Of a DNA stretch of 64,000 nt, positions 17,816 through 25,957 are shown one piece after another. The stretch spans positions 3,472,001 to 3,536,000 of the forward strand of contig NZ_CP111121.1 in assembly GCF_026314945.1 (NCBI RefSeq), given 5' to 3'. The translations under genes and the position numbers were made by a program. Under the pieces are notes generated by a model. That model saw only the letters and a list, made by a program, of their open reading frames with translations, was not told where the DNA came from and did not search any database. This stretch comes from Chryseobacterium fluminis. GTDB lineage: Bacteria > Bacteroidota > Bacteroidia > Flavobacteriales > Weeksellaceae. Within the stretch, counting starts at the first letter, position 1; each line of letters starts with the position of its first letter.

Positions 17816-19146
17816 TGTCTGCTACCTTCCTTGCACTGTTTGTTTTGCCCATGCTATACGTTATTTTTAATTCTACCATTCATTTTAAAAATAAATTTCT
17901 TAAAAAAACCTTAGCGGTCGGTGTTATCACAGGTTTTCTATGCTTGGGTCAGAATATTGATGCGCAAAATTCGAGAGTGGTTTCTTTGAATGAGGCGATA
18001 GCGCTGATGCAGAAAAATAATCCGTCGATTAAGGCAAAAGATTTAAATGTTCAGTCTTCCGAAGCATTGCAGCCCACAGCAAAAGAGCTCCCGAAATTAG
18101 ATTTCAGTGCACAGCTCGGGCAATATAACAGTCCGAAATTCGACCAGTCGTTTGCTGTTTCTCAAAGCATTCCGTTTCCGACTTTATTCAAAGCAAGAAA
18201 ACAACTGATCCGGGCAGAAGTTAAAAGCAGAAAGCTGGAAAGACAGCTCACCGAAAATGAATTGATAAAACAGGTGCGGACTTATTTTTACCAGATTGAA
18301 TACCTGCAGCATAATCAAACCAAACTGCAGTATCTGGATAGTCTTTATGGCGATTTCATAAGGATTGCGACCGTAAGATTTAAAGCGGGAGATATCAAAA
18401 AAATTGAAATCAGCACCGCAGAAACCCAGAAAGGCGAAATCAATTTACTGTTTCAGCAAAATAAAGTGTATTTAAATAATGCTTATGAAAATTTAAAGGT
18501 TTTACTGAATACACAGGAACAGATTGCAGTACCTTTTTCTCAGGATTATCAGCCTTTAAGCGCAGGATATCTTCCGAATAGCGCTACCGTTGTCCATCAT
18601 CCTTCGATTCAGATTCTTAAACAAAATAGAGAAGTCCTCGAAAAGAATAAAGATGTGGAAAAAGCACTGGGACTGCCGGATTTCACCATTGGCTATACCA
18701 ATCAGTCGCTGATCGGTTTCCACTCGCTGAACGGACAGGAAAAATATTACGGGGCAGGTGACCGGTTCAGTTCCGTAAGTGTAGGAGTGGCAATTCCCCT
18801 GACATTTGGAGCAACGAAAGCCAGAATTAAATCTTTGGAATTACAGGAGCAGGTGGAGGAAAGCAATGTGAAATTTCAGCAGCAACAATTGGAAGCTCAA
18901 CTAAAGAATTCGTTGAGTCAGTATCAGCAGGATCTTCAGCAATATGAATATTACCTCAACCAGGCGGTTCCTAATGCTGAAAGAATCGTTAAAGCGGCTC
19001 AGTTAGGCTATAAAACAGGTGAAATTTCTTACGTAGAATACCTCTTTGCCCTGCAGACTGCTACGGATATTGAACTTAAGTATCTGCAATCCATTCAGCA
19101 GGTGAACCAAACTGTGATCAACATCAACTCTTTAATTAATCAATAA
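17815..19146 (+). CDS. End of the RND pump fused to a TolC/CzcC-type outer-membrane channel
   Basis: The first about 20 residues (SATFLALFVLPMLYVIF) are the last helix of the pump. Then comes a basic patch (HFKNKFLKK) and a hydrophobic segment ending QNIDAQ that looks like a complete signal peptide with an AxA-like cleavage site. After that is a full TolC-family protein of about 390 residues with two outer-membrane-efflux repeats (coiled helices such as LEAQLKNSLSQYQQDLQQYE). Pump-channel fusions of about 1450 residues are typical of flavobacterial CusA proteins. The GTG at 17815 is probably not a real start; the split comes from one missing T at 17812-17814. It would form the trans-envelope exit duct with the adaptor encoded next. 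Confidence 0.92.
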   Translation: MSATFLALFVLPMLYVIFNSTIHFKNKFLKKTLAVGVITGFLCLGQNIDAQNSRVVSLNEAIALMQKNNPSIKAKDLNVQSSEALQPTAKELPKLDFSAQLGQYNSPKFDQSFAVSQSIPFPTLFKARKQLIRAEVKSRKLERQLTENELIKQVRTYFYQIEYLQHNQTKLQYLDSLYGDFIRIATVRFKAGDIKKIEISTAETQKGEINLLFQQNKVYLNNAYENLKVLLNTQEQIAVPFSQDYQPLSAGYLPNSATVVHHPSIQILKQNREVLEKNKDVEKALGLPDFTIGYTNQSLIGFHSLNGQEKYYGAGDRFSSVSVGVAIPLTFGATKARIKSLELQEQVEESNVKFQQQQLEAQLKNSLSQYQQDLQQYEYYLNQAVPNAERIVKAAQLGYKTGEISYVEYLFALQTATDIELKYLQSIQQVNQTVININSLINQ

Positions 19147-19147
19147 A

Positions 19148-20371
19148 ATGAAGTTAAAATTAAATATCAACATACTTATTCTTTTGTCTGTTTTTCTCCT
19201 CAATTGTAATAAAAACGAAAAGACGGAAGAAACAAAAGAGAAGACTGAAAAACATTCCGAAAATGAAAATAAGACCGTTGCTTCACTGACAGAAGAGCAG
19301 ATGAATGCTGTGGAGGTAGTGCTTGGACCCATCGAAATGAAGGAATTGACGGCCGTGATCAAAGCCAATGGAGCGCTGAGTGTACCCAATAACAATAAAG
19401 CAAATGCTACTTCTCTGTACGGCGGGGTGATCAGAACACTGAATGTACAGGTTGGAGATTATGTGAAAAAAGGTCAGGTGATTACGACCATTGCTAATCC
19501 GGATTTTATTCAGTTGCAGGAAGACTATCTGACGGCAGGAAGCAGAATTACATTCGCAGAACAGGAATACAGAAGACAAAAAGAACTTTTTGATAATGAT
19601 GCCGGAGCGAAAAAAAATCTACAGAACGCCGAAGCAGAATTAAAAATATTAAGAACTAAAAGAGCTTCTCTTCAAAGACAGATTCAGATGATGGGAATCA
19701 GCCCCGGCAGTGTTTCGAATTCAAATTTAAAGTCAGGATTGCCGGTTACCGCACCGATTAGCGGAACCATCAGCAATATTTTGCTCCAGATCGGAAGCTA
19801 TATCGATGTTTCATCTCCTGTTGCGGAAATTGTGGATAACAGTTCCCTACATCTCGATTTACAGGTTTTTGAGAAAGATTTACCTTCGGTAAAAGTCGGA
19901 CAGAAAATTCATTTTACCCTCACGAACAACCCTGTGGAAGAATATGATGCCGAAGTCTACAGTATCGGAACCGCTTTCGAAAATCAAAGCAAGACCATCC
20001 CGGTTCACTGTAAGGTAAAAGGGAATAAAAACGGATTAATTGACGGAATGAATGCGACAGCTGTAGTCAGCTTAAACAACAGATTAATGCCTGCCGTTCC
20101 GAATACAGCTATTACCAGTGCCGACGGAAAAGATTATATTTTTCTTGTGACCGGACAAAAAACAGAGGGGCATAAAGATGAAAAATCTCAGGAAAAACAC
20201 AGCGGAAAAACCGTTAACTTTGAGAGAGTGGAAGTAGTAAAAGGAACTTCAGAAATGGGGTATACGGCAATTACTCCGGTAAAGGCTATTCCGGAAGGAG
20301 CACAAATTGCAGTAAAAGGTGCATTTTTTATTAATGCAAAGTTGACGAATTCAGGAGAACACGAACATTAA
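19148..20371 (+). CDS. cusB: Efflux RND periplasmic adaptor (CusB/CzcB-type membrane fusion protein)
   Basis: This adaptor links the RND pump to the outer-membrane channel. The signal peptide ends in a lipobox (LLSVFLLNC), so it is inner-membrane lipid-anchored. A Lys/Glu-rich linker follows. The lipoyl half-motif (SLYGGVIRTLNVQVGDYVKK) lies near residue 95, a helical hairpin spans about 130-180 (AEQEYRRQKELFDNDAG), and the second lipoyl half is APISGTISNILLQIGSYID. The beta-barrel and membrane-proximal parts follow. A short His/Glu insert (TEGHKDEKSQEKHSG) near 340 and a C-terminal GEHEH could bind metal. It begins 1 base after the channel gene's stop. Confidence 0.94.
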   Translation: MKLKLNINILILLSVFLLNCNKNEKTEETKEKTEKHSENENKTVASLTEEQMNAVEVVLGPIEMKELTAVIKANGALSVPNNNKANATSLYGGVIRTLNVQVGDYVKKGQVITTIANPDFIQLQEDYLTAGSRITFAEQEYRRQKELFDNDAGAKKNLQNAEAELKILRTKRASLQRQIQMMGISPGSVSNSNLKSGLPVTAPISGTISNILLQIGSYIDVSSPVAEIVDNSSLHLDLQVFEKDLPSVKVGQKIHFTLTNNPVEEYDAEVYSIGTAFENQSKTIPVHCKVKGNKNGLIDGMNATAVVSLNNRLMPAVPNTAITSADGKDYIFLVTGQKTEGHKDEKSQEKHSGKTVNFERVEVVKGTSEMGYTAITPVKAIPEGAQIAVKGAFFINAKLTNSGEHEH

Positions 20372-20374
20372 CAG

Positions 20375-20803
20375 ATGATCATTATGAAAAAGGATATTGA
20401 AAATAAATTAATCGACAAAAATACAAAACCGACGAGCATGAGGATTCTGGTTTATGATTTCCTGAGCACTCAGAACGCAGCTTTATCGTTGTCTGAAATT
20501 GAAAATAATTTTGAAAATGCGGACCGTATCACCATTTACCGAACCCTGAAGACTTTTGAAGAAAAAGGAATAGTGCACAGCATTCAGGAAACTACAACTA
20601 CAAAATATAAACTTTGCCACGATGGATGTGATGAAAATACCCATCAGGACCGGCATCTTCATTTTTACTGTAAAATCTGTAAACAGACCACCTGCAGAGA
20701 GGATATTTCCTTTCCCGAAAATGTTCAGACCAATTTCAGGATTGATGAAATCAGGCTCTTTGCGAAAGGCATCTGTGAAAATTGCCTGGAAAGTTTGCAA
20801 TAG
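20375..20803 (+). CDS. Fur-family metal-dependent transcriptional repressor
   Basis: This 142-residue (or 139 from the ATG at 20384) DNA-binding regulator has a winged helix in the first 80 residues (RITIYRTLKTFEEKGIVHSI, the family recognition helix). The dimerisation half carries metal-site residues: HDGCDENTHQDRHLHFYCK, then CKICKQTTC and a final CENC zinc hook. It begins 3 bases after the adaptor gene and precedes the P1B ATPase. It probably senses zinc or a related ion (Zur-like), which is inference. A palindrome overlapping its own stop codon (20794-20813) may be its operator for the ATPase gene. Confidence 0.92.
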   Translation: MIIMKKDIENKLIDKNTKPTSMRILVYDFLSTQNAALSLSEIENNFENADRITIYRTLKTFEEKGIVHSIQETTTTKYKLCHDGCDENTHQDRHLHFYCKICKQTTCREDISFPENVQTNFRIDEIRLFAKGICENCLESLQ

Positions 20804-20813
20804 CATTGCATTG
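20794..20813. promoter_or_regulatory. Palindrome TGCAAT-AGC-ATTGCA before the P1B-ATPase gene, putative operator
   Basis: A 6-3-6 perfect inverted repeat inside TTTGCAATAGCATTGCATTG, ending 34 bases before the ATPase ATG. It shares TTTGCAATAnnnTTGCA with the inverted repeat before the RND gene (14511-14531). Confidence 0.45.
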
Positions 20814-20847
20814 AGTTTAAACCTACATTTGATTAAATTATTGAGTT

Positions 20848-22800
20848 ATGGAAGAATGTTGCAGTACAAAACCTGGAAAAGAGCACGATCACCATCATAA
20901 AGGCCACGACCACGACCATTCACACGATATGGGAGATCAGTCAACATTGAAGATGTTTCTTCCCGCGATCATCTCATTGGTGCTTCTGCTGACAGGAATT
21001 GCTTTAGATTACTATATAAAACCTGACTGGTTTACCGGCTGGGTTCGGTTGATCTGGTATTTAACCGCTTATATTCCGGTAGGATGGCCTGTTTTGAAGG
21101 AAGCTTATGAAAGCATCAGGAACGGCGATGTGTTCTCAGAATTTTTCCTGATGGGAATCGCTACAGTAGGAGCATTTTCTATAGGAGAATATCCTGAAGG
21201 AGTCGCCGTAATGCTTTTCTATTCCGTGGGTGAAGTTTTCCAGGCCATGGCCGTGACCAGGGCAAAAACGAATATCAAATCATTGCTCGACCAGCGTCCT
21301 GATGAGGTAACCGTTTTAAGAGAGGGAAAACCTATGACTGTAAAGGCAGAAAAGGTAATTATAGGGGAAATCATCCAGTTAAAATCAGGAGAAAAACTCG
21401 GTTTGGACGGGGAATTATTATCTGAGACAGCCTCATTCAATACCTCTGCTTTAACGGGTGAGAGTAAACCGGATACCAAAACAAAAGGAGAGTCTGTCCT
21501 GGCGGGAATGATCAATCTTAACACGGTAAGTCAGGTAAAAGTGACCAAAGCTTATCAAGACAGCAAGCTGAGTAAAATTTTAGAAATGGTTCAGAATGCG
21601 ACCGCTCAAAAAGCACCGACGGAACTTTTTATCAGGAAATTTGCAAAAATTTATACGCCGATTGTTGTTTTTCTTGCCATTGGCATCACCTTTCTGCCTT
21701 ATTTTTTCATTGATGGGTACCTGTTCAGGGATTGGTTGTACAGAGCGTTGGTATTTCTTGTCATTTCGTGTCCCTGCGCTTTGGTTATTTCCATTCCATT
21801 GGGGTATTTTGGCGGAATCGGAGCGGGAAGCCGAAACGGAATTTTATTCAAGGGAAGCAATTTCTTGGATATTTTGGCAAATGTTCAAAATGTCGTGATG
21901 GATAAAACCGGAACCATGACAGAAGGGGTTTTCAAAGTGCAGGAAGTGAATTTCATGAAAGAGTTTAACAAAGATGAAATTTTAAAATTGGTCAATGCCG
22001 TAGAAAGTAAAAGTTCACATCCCGTCGCCACCGCCATTCATGAATATGTAGGGGAAGTCGACCATTCTGTCCCTTTGGAAAATATCGAAGAACTGGCAGG
22101 ATATGGTCTAAAAACAACGGTCAAAGGAAAAGAACTGCTGGTAGGGAATTTTAAATTGATGGACAAATTTGATATTCGTTATAACTTTAAGCCTGAAAAT
22201 ATGGTCTATACCTTAATTGCCGTGGCATATGATCAGAAGTTTGTAGGCTATCTTACCATTGCAGATTCAATTAAAGCGGATGCACAATTAACCGTTAATA
22301 CATTAAAGTCACTGAAAGTAAACACCATCATGCTGAGTGGGGATAAAACTTCAGTCGTAAAACATGTTGCGGACACTCTAGGAATCGAAAAGGCGTATGG
22401 AGACCTGCTTCCTGAAGATAAAGTGAATAAGGTCAAAGAAATCAAATCTAAAAACCAAACCGTAGCATTCGTTGGAGATGGGGTGAATGACGCACCGGTT
22501 GTGGCTCTGAGTGATGTCGGAATAGCGATGGGCGGACTTGGAAGTGATGCTACCATCGAAACCGCAGATGTGGTCATCCAGGATGACAGGCCGGGTAAAA
22601 TCCCGATGGCCATCAACATCGGAAAACAGACTAAAAAAATTGTCTGGCAGAATATCATTTTAGCTTTTGCCGTGAAGGCAGTGGTTCTTGCTTTAGGGGC
22701 GGGCGGCCTGGCAACCATGTGGGAAGCGGTCTTTGCCGATGTGGGAGTGGCTTTGCTGGCGATCCTGAATGCAGTGAGAATTCAGCGGATGAAATTCTGA
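20848..22800 (+). CDS. zntA: P1B-type heavy-metal translocating ATPase (Zn/Cd/Pb-type)
   Basis: This ATP-driven exporter moves soft-metal ions out of the cytoplasm. It has no N-terminal HMA domain. Instead a Cys pair (EECCS) and a His/Asp cluster (HDHHHKGHDHDHSHD, residues about 13-27) provide metal binding. Landmarks are the actuator motif TGES near 198, the CPC transport motif in ISCPCALVIS near 308, phosphorylation site DKTGT near 352, the SHPVA motif near 390 and hinge GDGVNDAP near 545. A Lys in the last helix region (FAVKAVVLALGAGG) and the DVGVALLA end fit the zinc/cadmium subgroup. The 650-residue length is slightly short because of the missing HMA domain. A terminator follows. Confidence 0.94.
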   Translation: MEECCSTKPGKEHDHHHKGHDHDHSHDMGDQSTLKMFLPAIISLVLLLTGIALDYYIKPDWFTGWVRLIWYLTAYIPVGWPVLKEAYESIRNGDVFSEFFLMGIATVGAFSIGEYPEGVAVMLFYSVGEVFQAMAVTRAKTNIKSLLDQRPDEVTVLREGKPMTVKAEKVIIGEIIQLKSGEKLGLDGELLSETASFNTSALTGESKPDTKTKGESVLAGMINLNTVSQVKVTKAYQDSKLSKILEMVQNATAQKAPTELFIRKFAKIYTPIVVFLAIGITFLPYFFIDGYLFRDWLYRALVFLVISCPCALVISIPLGYFGGIGAGSRNGILFKGSNFLDILANVQNVVMDKTGTMTEGVFKVQEVNFMKEFNKDEILKLVNAVESKSSHPVATAIHEYVGEVDHSVPLENIEELAGYGLKTTVKGKELLVGNFKLMDKFDIRYNFKPENMVYTLIAVAYDQKFVGYLTIADSIKADAQLTVNTLKSLKVNTIMLSGDKTSVVKHVADTLGIEKAYGDLLPEDKVNKVKEIKSKNQTVAFVGDGVNDAPVVALSDVGIAMGGLGSDATIETADVVIQDDRPGKIPMAINIGKQTKKIVWQNIILAFAVKAVVLALGAGGLATMWEAVFADVGVALLAILNAVRIQRMKF

Positions 22801-22837
22801 TGAGGTTGAAAGAGGGACTCTGTTACTATCAATAGGG

Positions 22838-22871
22838 AGGCCGTCTCACAACTCGTGAAAACGGCCTTTTA
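22838..22871 (+). terminator. Terminator after the metal ATPase gene
   Basis: AGGCCGT pairs with ACGGCCT around an inner CTCAC/GTGA pairing, followed by TTTT. It belongs to the same CCGTCTCAC-type stem family as those at 4388 and 53136. The remaining bases to 23109 hold no gene that I can see. Confidence 0.8.
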
Positions 22872-23109
22872 TATGAAATTTTCCTGTATCCCTATACAAG
22901 CAGGGTTTTCGTTTAAACGATTCTCAACCCACATCATTTAGTTGTGATACACCTTCTTTTTGTTAGAATAAATACAATCCGGCTTTAGCTAAACGTAATC
23001 ATCTCCCGCAGATTCCACAGATCATGCTGATGATTCCATTTATTCTCAATTAACAAATCATCCGTAAGGCAGATAGAATTAAATTAAAATGACTTTCATC
23101 ATAATCGAT

Positions 23110-23138
23110 TGGTAAAAACAATTTCAGCAGTATATTTG
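23110..23138 (+). promoter_or_regulatory. Bacteroidota-type promoter: TTGG-N17-TATATTTG
   Basis: A -33 TTG at 23110-23112 and a -7 box TATATTTG at 23131-23138 with 18 bases between fit the family consensus. The TTG start of the next gene is 16 bases downstream. Confidence 0.65.
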
Positions 23139-23154
23139 CAGAACAGAAGTACAG

Positions 23155-23517
23155 TTGAAATTTTTCATTACCATATTTGTTATTTTCACCATTGCATTAC
23201 GTCCGGTACTGCCGCTCATTAACTATGCTGTGAATTACGGTTATATCGTGAAAAATCTTTGTGAAAACAGAAATATTCCCCAGTCGACCTGTAAAGGAAA
23301 ATGCTATGTGGAAAAAGAACTGGCAAAAACAGAAAAGCAATCCAACAGCAATTCAAATGTAAAAATTGCGGGATTGGATGTTTTCGTTTCCAATGAAATC
23401 CTGTTTTTTTCAGATAAAAACCAATTGGATATTCCTGTAAAAAATCCGGTCCCGGATTATATTGATTTTAACACCTCAGAATATTTTTCCAGAATATTCC
23501 ATCCTCCTTTAACTTAG
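23155..23517 (+). CDS. CxGKCY small membrane protein, copy 1
   Basis: Function unknown. This 120-residue protein starts at TTG and has one N-terminal hydrophobic segment (FFITIFVIFTIALRPVLPL). A conserved block follows: YAVNYGYIVKNLCENR, then TCKGKCYVEKELAKT. A variable linker and a short aromatic end (YFSRIFHPPLT) close it. A clear paralog lies at 25417-25785. The two match in RP-PL, YAVNY-YI, LC, C-GKCYV-KE-AKT and the final PP. The three conserved cysteines could bind metal or form a disulphide. It opens a module containing YHS, SCO and superoxide dismutase genes, so periplasmic metal or redox handling is the best guess. Confidence 0.75.
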   Translation: MKFFITIFVIFTIALRPVLPLINYAVNYGYIVKNLCENRNIPQSTCKGKCYVEKELAKTEKQSNSNSNVKIAGLDVFVSNEILFFSDKNQLDIPVKNPVPDYIDFNTSEYFSRIFHPPLT

Positions 23518-23695
23518 TAGATTTAAACTAAATTTCCGGTTAAATGAATATCAATAAGCTTAGTGAATATTAACAACTTGGTGGATACTGAGTCAGGCAA
23601 AGCTTTGCGGCTTTCATTTAAAGGATCAATATTAAATTTAGTTTAAGAAACAATCTGTTTTTATTCAATACCATTATTAATTACCATTTAATAAA

Positions 23696-23971
23696 ATGAA
23701 ATCAAAAATTATTTTAACGGCATTATTGTCGGTTTCGCTGATGGCCTGTGCCCAGGAAACGCCTAAAGTAAAGCATAAAAAATCAGATACCTCTGCAAAA
23801 TCAAAGGTCCAAAAACTGAAATTTGCGAACGCTGCCGATCCGATTTGTCATATGCCAACAGAACCCGGTATGAAAGATACGGCAGTCTATAAAAATAAAA
23901 CGTACGGTTTTTGCAGTGCTTACTGTAAAGACGAATTCAAGAAAAATCCTGAGAAATATGCCCAAAAATAA
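23696..23971 (+). CDS. YHS-domain lipoprotein, probable periplasmic metal binder
   Basis: This 91-residue lipoprotein has signal peptide ILTALLSVSLMAC (Cys near 18) and a Lys-rich linker. Its single YHS-like domain carries DPICHMPTEPGM, then YKNKTYGFCSAYCKDEFKKN, with Cys in the usual metal-ligand positions (CHM and FCSAYC). YHS domains often bind copper or other soft metals. The SCO gene overlaps its last 14 bases, so the two are translationally coupled. The neighbouring genes support a copper-handling role. Confidence 0.87.
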   Translation: MKSKIILTALLSVSLMACAQETPKVKHKKSDTSAKSKVQKLKFANAADPICHMPTEPGMKDTAVYKNKTYGFCSAYCKDEFKKNPEKYAQK

Positions 23972-24638
23972 AAAACCAGATAATTCCAGAAGCAAAATCA
24001 TTGTCCCCATTGCGGTTATTGCATTGCTTTTCCTGGGAATAGGTATAGGGATGGGTTATTTTAAGAAAAGTCTGTATACCGTAATGAAAGTTCCGGATTT
24101 TGAGCTGACGGATCAGAATAACAAAAAGATCACCAGTAAACAGATGCTTGGGAAAGTATACCTCGTTGAGTTTTTCTTCAGCAGATGCCCCACGATTTGT
24201 CCCGTCATGAATACCAATATGAGGGCCATCGAGGACGAAATAAACGATCCTGATTTCGGAATTATCTCCATCAGTATCGATCCCGAAAACGATACCCCCC
24301 GATTATTAAAACAACATGCTGAAAGAATTGGGGCGAAATCTCCCAACTGGCATTTTTTAACGGGAGACAGAGCGTATATCGGAAATATTGCAGATCAGTT
24401 TAATATTTATGTAGGTGACAAAGAAGATGAAGGCGAAAGCCTGAACCACAGCGGTATGATTGCCCTTGTCGACAAGGACGGTAATATCCGCTGCCGGTAC
24501 AATAAGGATAATATGCCGATTCTGTACTACTCAGGATTAAACTATGAGGATGCTGAAGGCAAAACCCCCAAGCTCACAGGTAAATATCATCCCGACCGGG
24601 AAATGTTAATCGAAGATATTAAGAAATTATTAAAATAA
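23958..24638 (+). CDS. SCO1/SenC-family copper chaperone or thiol protein
   Basis: This 226-residue protein takes its start at the ATG of 23958 (MPKNKKPDN); an earlier in-frame ATG at 23916 lies deep in the YHS gene. It has one N-terminal membrane anchor (IIVPIAVIALLFLGIGIGM) and a periplasmic thioredoxin-fold domain. The copper site is visible as RCPTICPVMNTNM (CxxxC) plus a distal His in LNHSGM. SCO proteins deliver copper to cytochrome oxidase CuA or act as thiol-disulphide reductases. Here no oxidase genes are nearby. The context is YHS, superoxide dismutase and MbnP/MbnH, so general periplasmic copper handling is likely. Confidence 0.93.
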   Translation: MPKNKKPDNSRSKIIVPIAVIALLFLGIGIGMGYFKKSLYTVMKVPDFELTDQNNKKITSKQMLGKVYLVEFFFSRCPTICPVMNTNMRAIEDEINDPDFGIISISIDPENDTPRLLKQHAERIGAKSPNWHFLTGDRAYIGNIADQFNIYVGDKEDEGESLNHSGMIALVDKDGNIRCRYNKDNMPILYYSGLNYEDAEGKTPKLTGKYHPDREMLIEDIKKLLK

Positions 24639-24738
24639 AATGCAGGAAGATGAAGAGAGAAGCTGGTTCTCATACCCGGAAAAAAGTCTTTCAATTCAGG
24701 ATTCCTGCCCATATACAAACCACAAAAAACAAGACGTT

Positions 24739-25413
24739 ATGAAGATTATGAAAGTAGCTGCTTTAAGTGCAGTATTGGCAGCGCAGTTTGCGTTGGCACA
24801 GTTTAAACAAAATCCTTTACCTTATGCCTATAATGCATTGGAAGGGAATATCGATGCGCAGACCATGGAAATTCACTATTCAAAACATGCAGCAGCCTAT
24901 GTTGCCAACCTGAATAAAGCTATCGCAGGAACTCCACAGGAAAAGCAGACCCTGTTCCAGATCATGTCGAATGCTTCGAAGCTGCCGGCGGCTGTAAGAA
25001 ACAACGCGGGAGGGCATTACAACCACGAATTATTCTGGACCGTTCTTACTCCTGAGAAAAATACAAAGCCCTCTGAAAAACTGACAAAAGCCATTAACGC
25101 CTCTTTTGGAAGTATGGATGCATTTAAGGAGAAAATGAGCAAAGCGGGAGCCGACCGGTTTGGTTCAGGCTGGGCATGGCTTTCGGTAGATAAAAGCGGA
25201 AAATTATTCGTTTCTTCCACACCTAACCAGGACAATCCTTTAATGGACGTGGTAGAAGAAAAAGGAACGCCTATCTTCGGGATCGATGTATGGGAACATG
25301 CCTATTATCTGAAATATCAGAATAAGAGAGCAGATTATTTAACGGCGATCTGGAACGTTACCAACTGGAAGGAGATCAGCAGAAGATACGAAGAAGCTAC
25401 CAGCAAAAAATAA
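24739..25413 (+). CDS. Secreted Fe/Mn superoxide dismutase
   Basis: This enzyme turns superoxide into oxygen and peroxide. The ATG at 24739 gives a classical signal peptide ending FALAQ, so the enzyme is periplasmic, unlike ordinary SodA/SodB. The longer upstream frame to 24640 adds non-homologous residues. Metal ligands are all present: His in EIHYSKHAAAYV, His in GGHYNHELFW, and Asp and His in DVWEHAYYLKYQNKR. The FGSGWAWL motif is also present. Iron versus manganese preference cannot be settled. It sits between the SCO gene and the second CxGKCY gene (3 bases), in one operon. Confidence 0.93.
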   Translation: MKIMKVAALSAVLAAQFALAQFKQNPLPYAYNALEGNIDAQTMEIHYSKHAAAYVANLNKAIAGTPQEKQTLFQIMSNASKLPAAVRNNAGGHYNHELFWTVLTPEKNTKPSEKLTKAINASFGSMDAFKEKMSKAGADRFGSGWAWLSVDKSGKLFVSSTPNQDNPLMDVVEEKGTPIFGIDVWEHAYYLKYQNKRADYLTAIWNVTNWKEISRRYEEATSKK

Positions 25414-25416
25414 TTC

Positions 25417-25785
25417 ATGAACTTTATTTGCAGCATATTCCTCACCTTATTTGTGGTATTCAGGCCTCTGGTACCGCTGGTGGAATATGCTGTAAATTAT
25501 GAGTATATTTCACAAGTGTTATGTATCAACAAAAACAATCCTGACCTTCATTGTAATGGAAAATGTTATGTCAGCAAAGAAATTGCAAAAACCCATGATA
25601 CAGATCCTTCACCTGTAAATAAAACAAAAAATCCGGGACAGAAATTACTGGATGTTTATGTTCTGCCCGACAATACGGAAATTCAGGTTACAGAGAAATC
25701 CTTTCTCGCCGATTTTAAATTCACGTATAAAACAGATTATTCCTTTCTGTTTCTGAAAAATATTTTCCGGCCACCGGTTTTTTAG
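25417..25785 (+). CDS. CxGKCY small membrane protein, copy 2
   Basis: Paralog of the protein at 23155-23517. This 122-residue product has an N-terminal hydrophobic segment (FICSIFLTLFVVFRPLVPL), then YAVNYEYISQVLCINK, then HCNGKCYVSKEIAKTHD, a variable part, and an aromatic end (FLKNIFRPPVF). It starts 3 bases after the superoxide dismutase gene. Having both copies at the edges of one module suggests they work with the YHS/SCO/SOD proteins. Function unknown; metal or disulphide chemistry at the CxGKCY motif is the guess. Confidence 0.75.
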   Translation: MNFICSIFLTLFVVFRPLVPLVEYAVNYEYISQVLCINKNNPDLHCNGKCYVSKEIAKTHDTDPSPVNKTKNPGQKLLDVYVLPDNTEIQVTEKSFLADFKFTYKTDYSFLFLKNIFRPPVF

Positions 25786-25794
25786 GATATTTTA

Positions 25795-25930
25795 TCGTTA
25801 GGGCGATCCCCTCTCCCGGCTTTTCCAGCACCCGGGTCGGGCTGTCCGCTCATATCTTTTTCAGATTCTTCCTCTGTCAGAATCCAAAAAAGGATAACCG
25901 CTACCATCCCTATCGCGATGGGGGCACCTC
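25795..25930. repeat. Intergenic REP-like element with nested hairpins
   Basis: This GC-richer stretch in an AT-rich gap contains CACCCGGGTCGGGCTGTCCG near the start and GGATAACCGCTACCATCCC near the end. An inner hairpin GATTCT/AGAATC and outer arms GCGATCCCC/CGCGATGGGG complete it. I recall similar cccgggtcgggctgtccg elements scattered in Chryseobacterium genomes. It follows the second CxGKCY gene and precedes mbnP. Confidence 0.5.
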
Positions 25931-25957
25931 ATTATACATATCACTAAAAAATCAACA

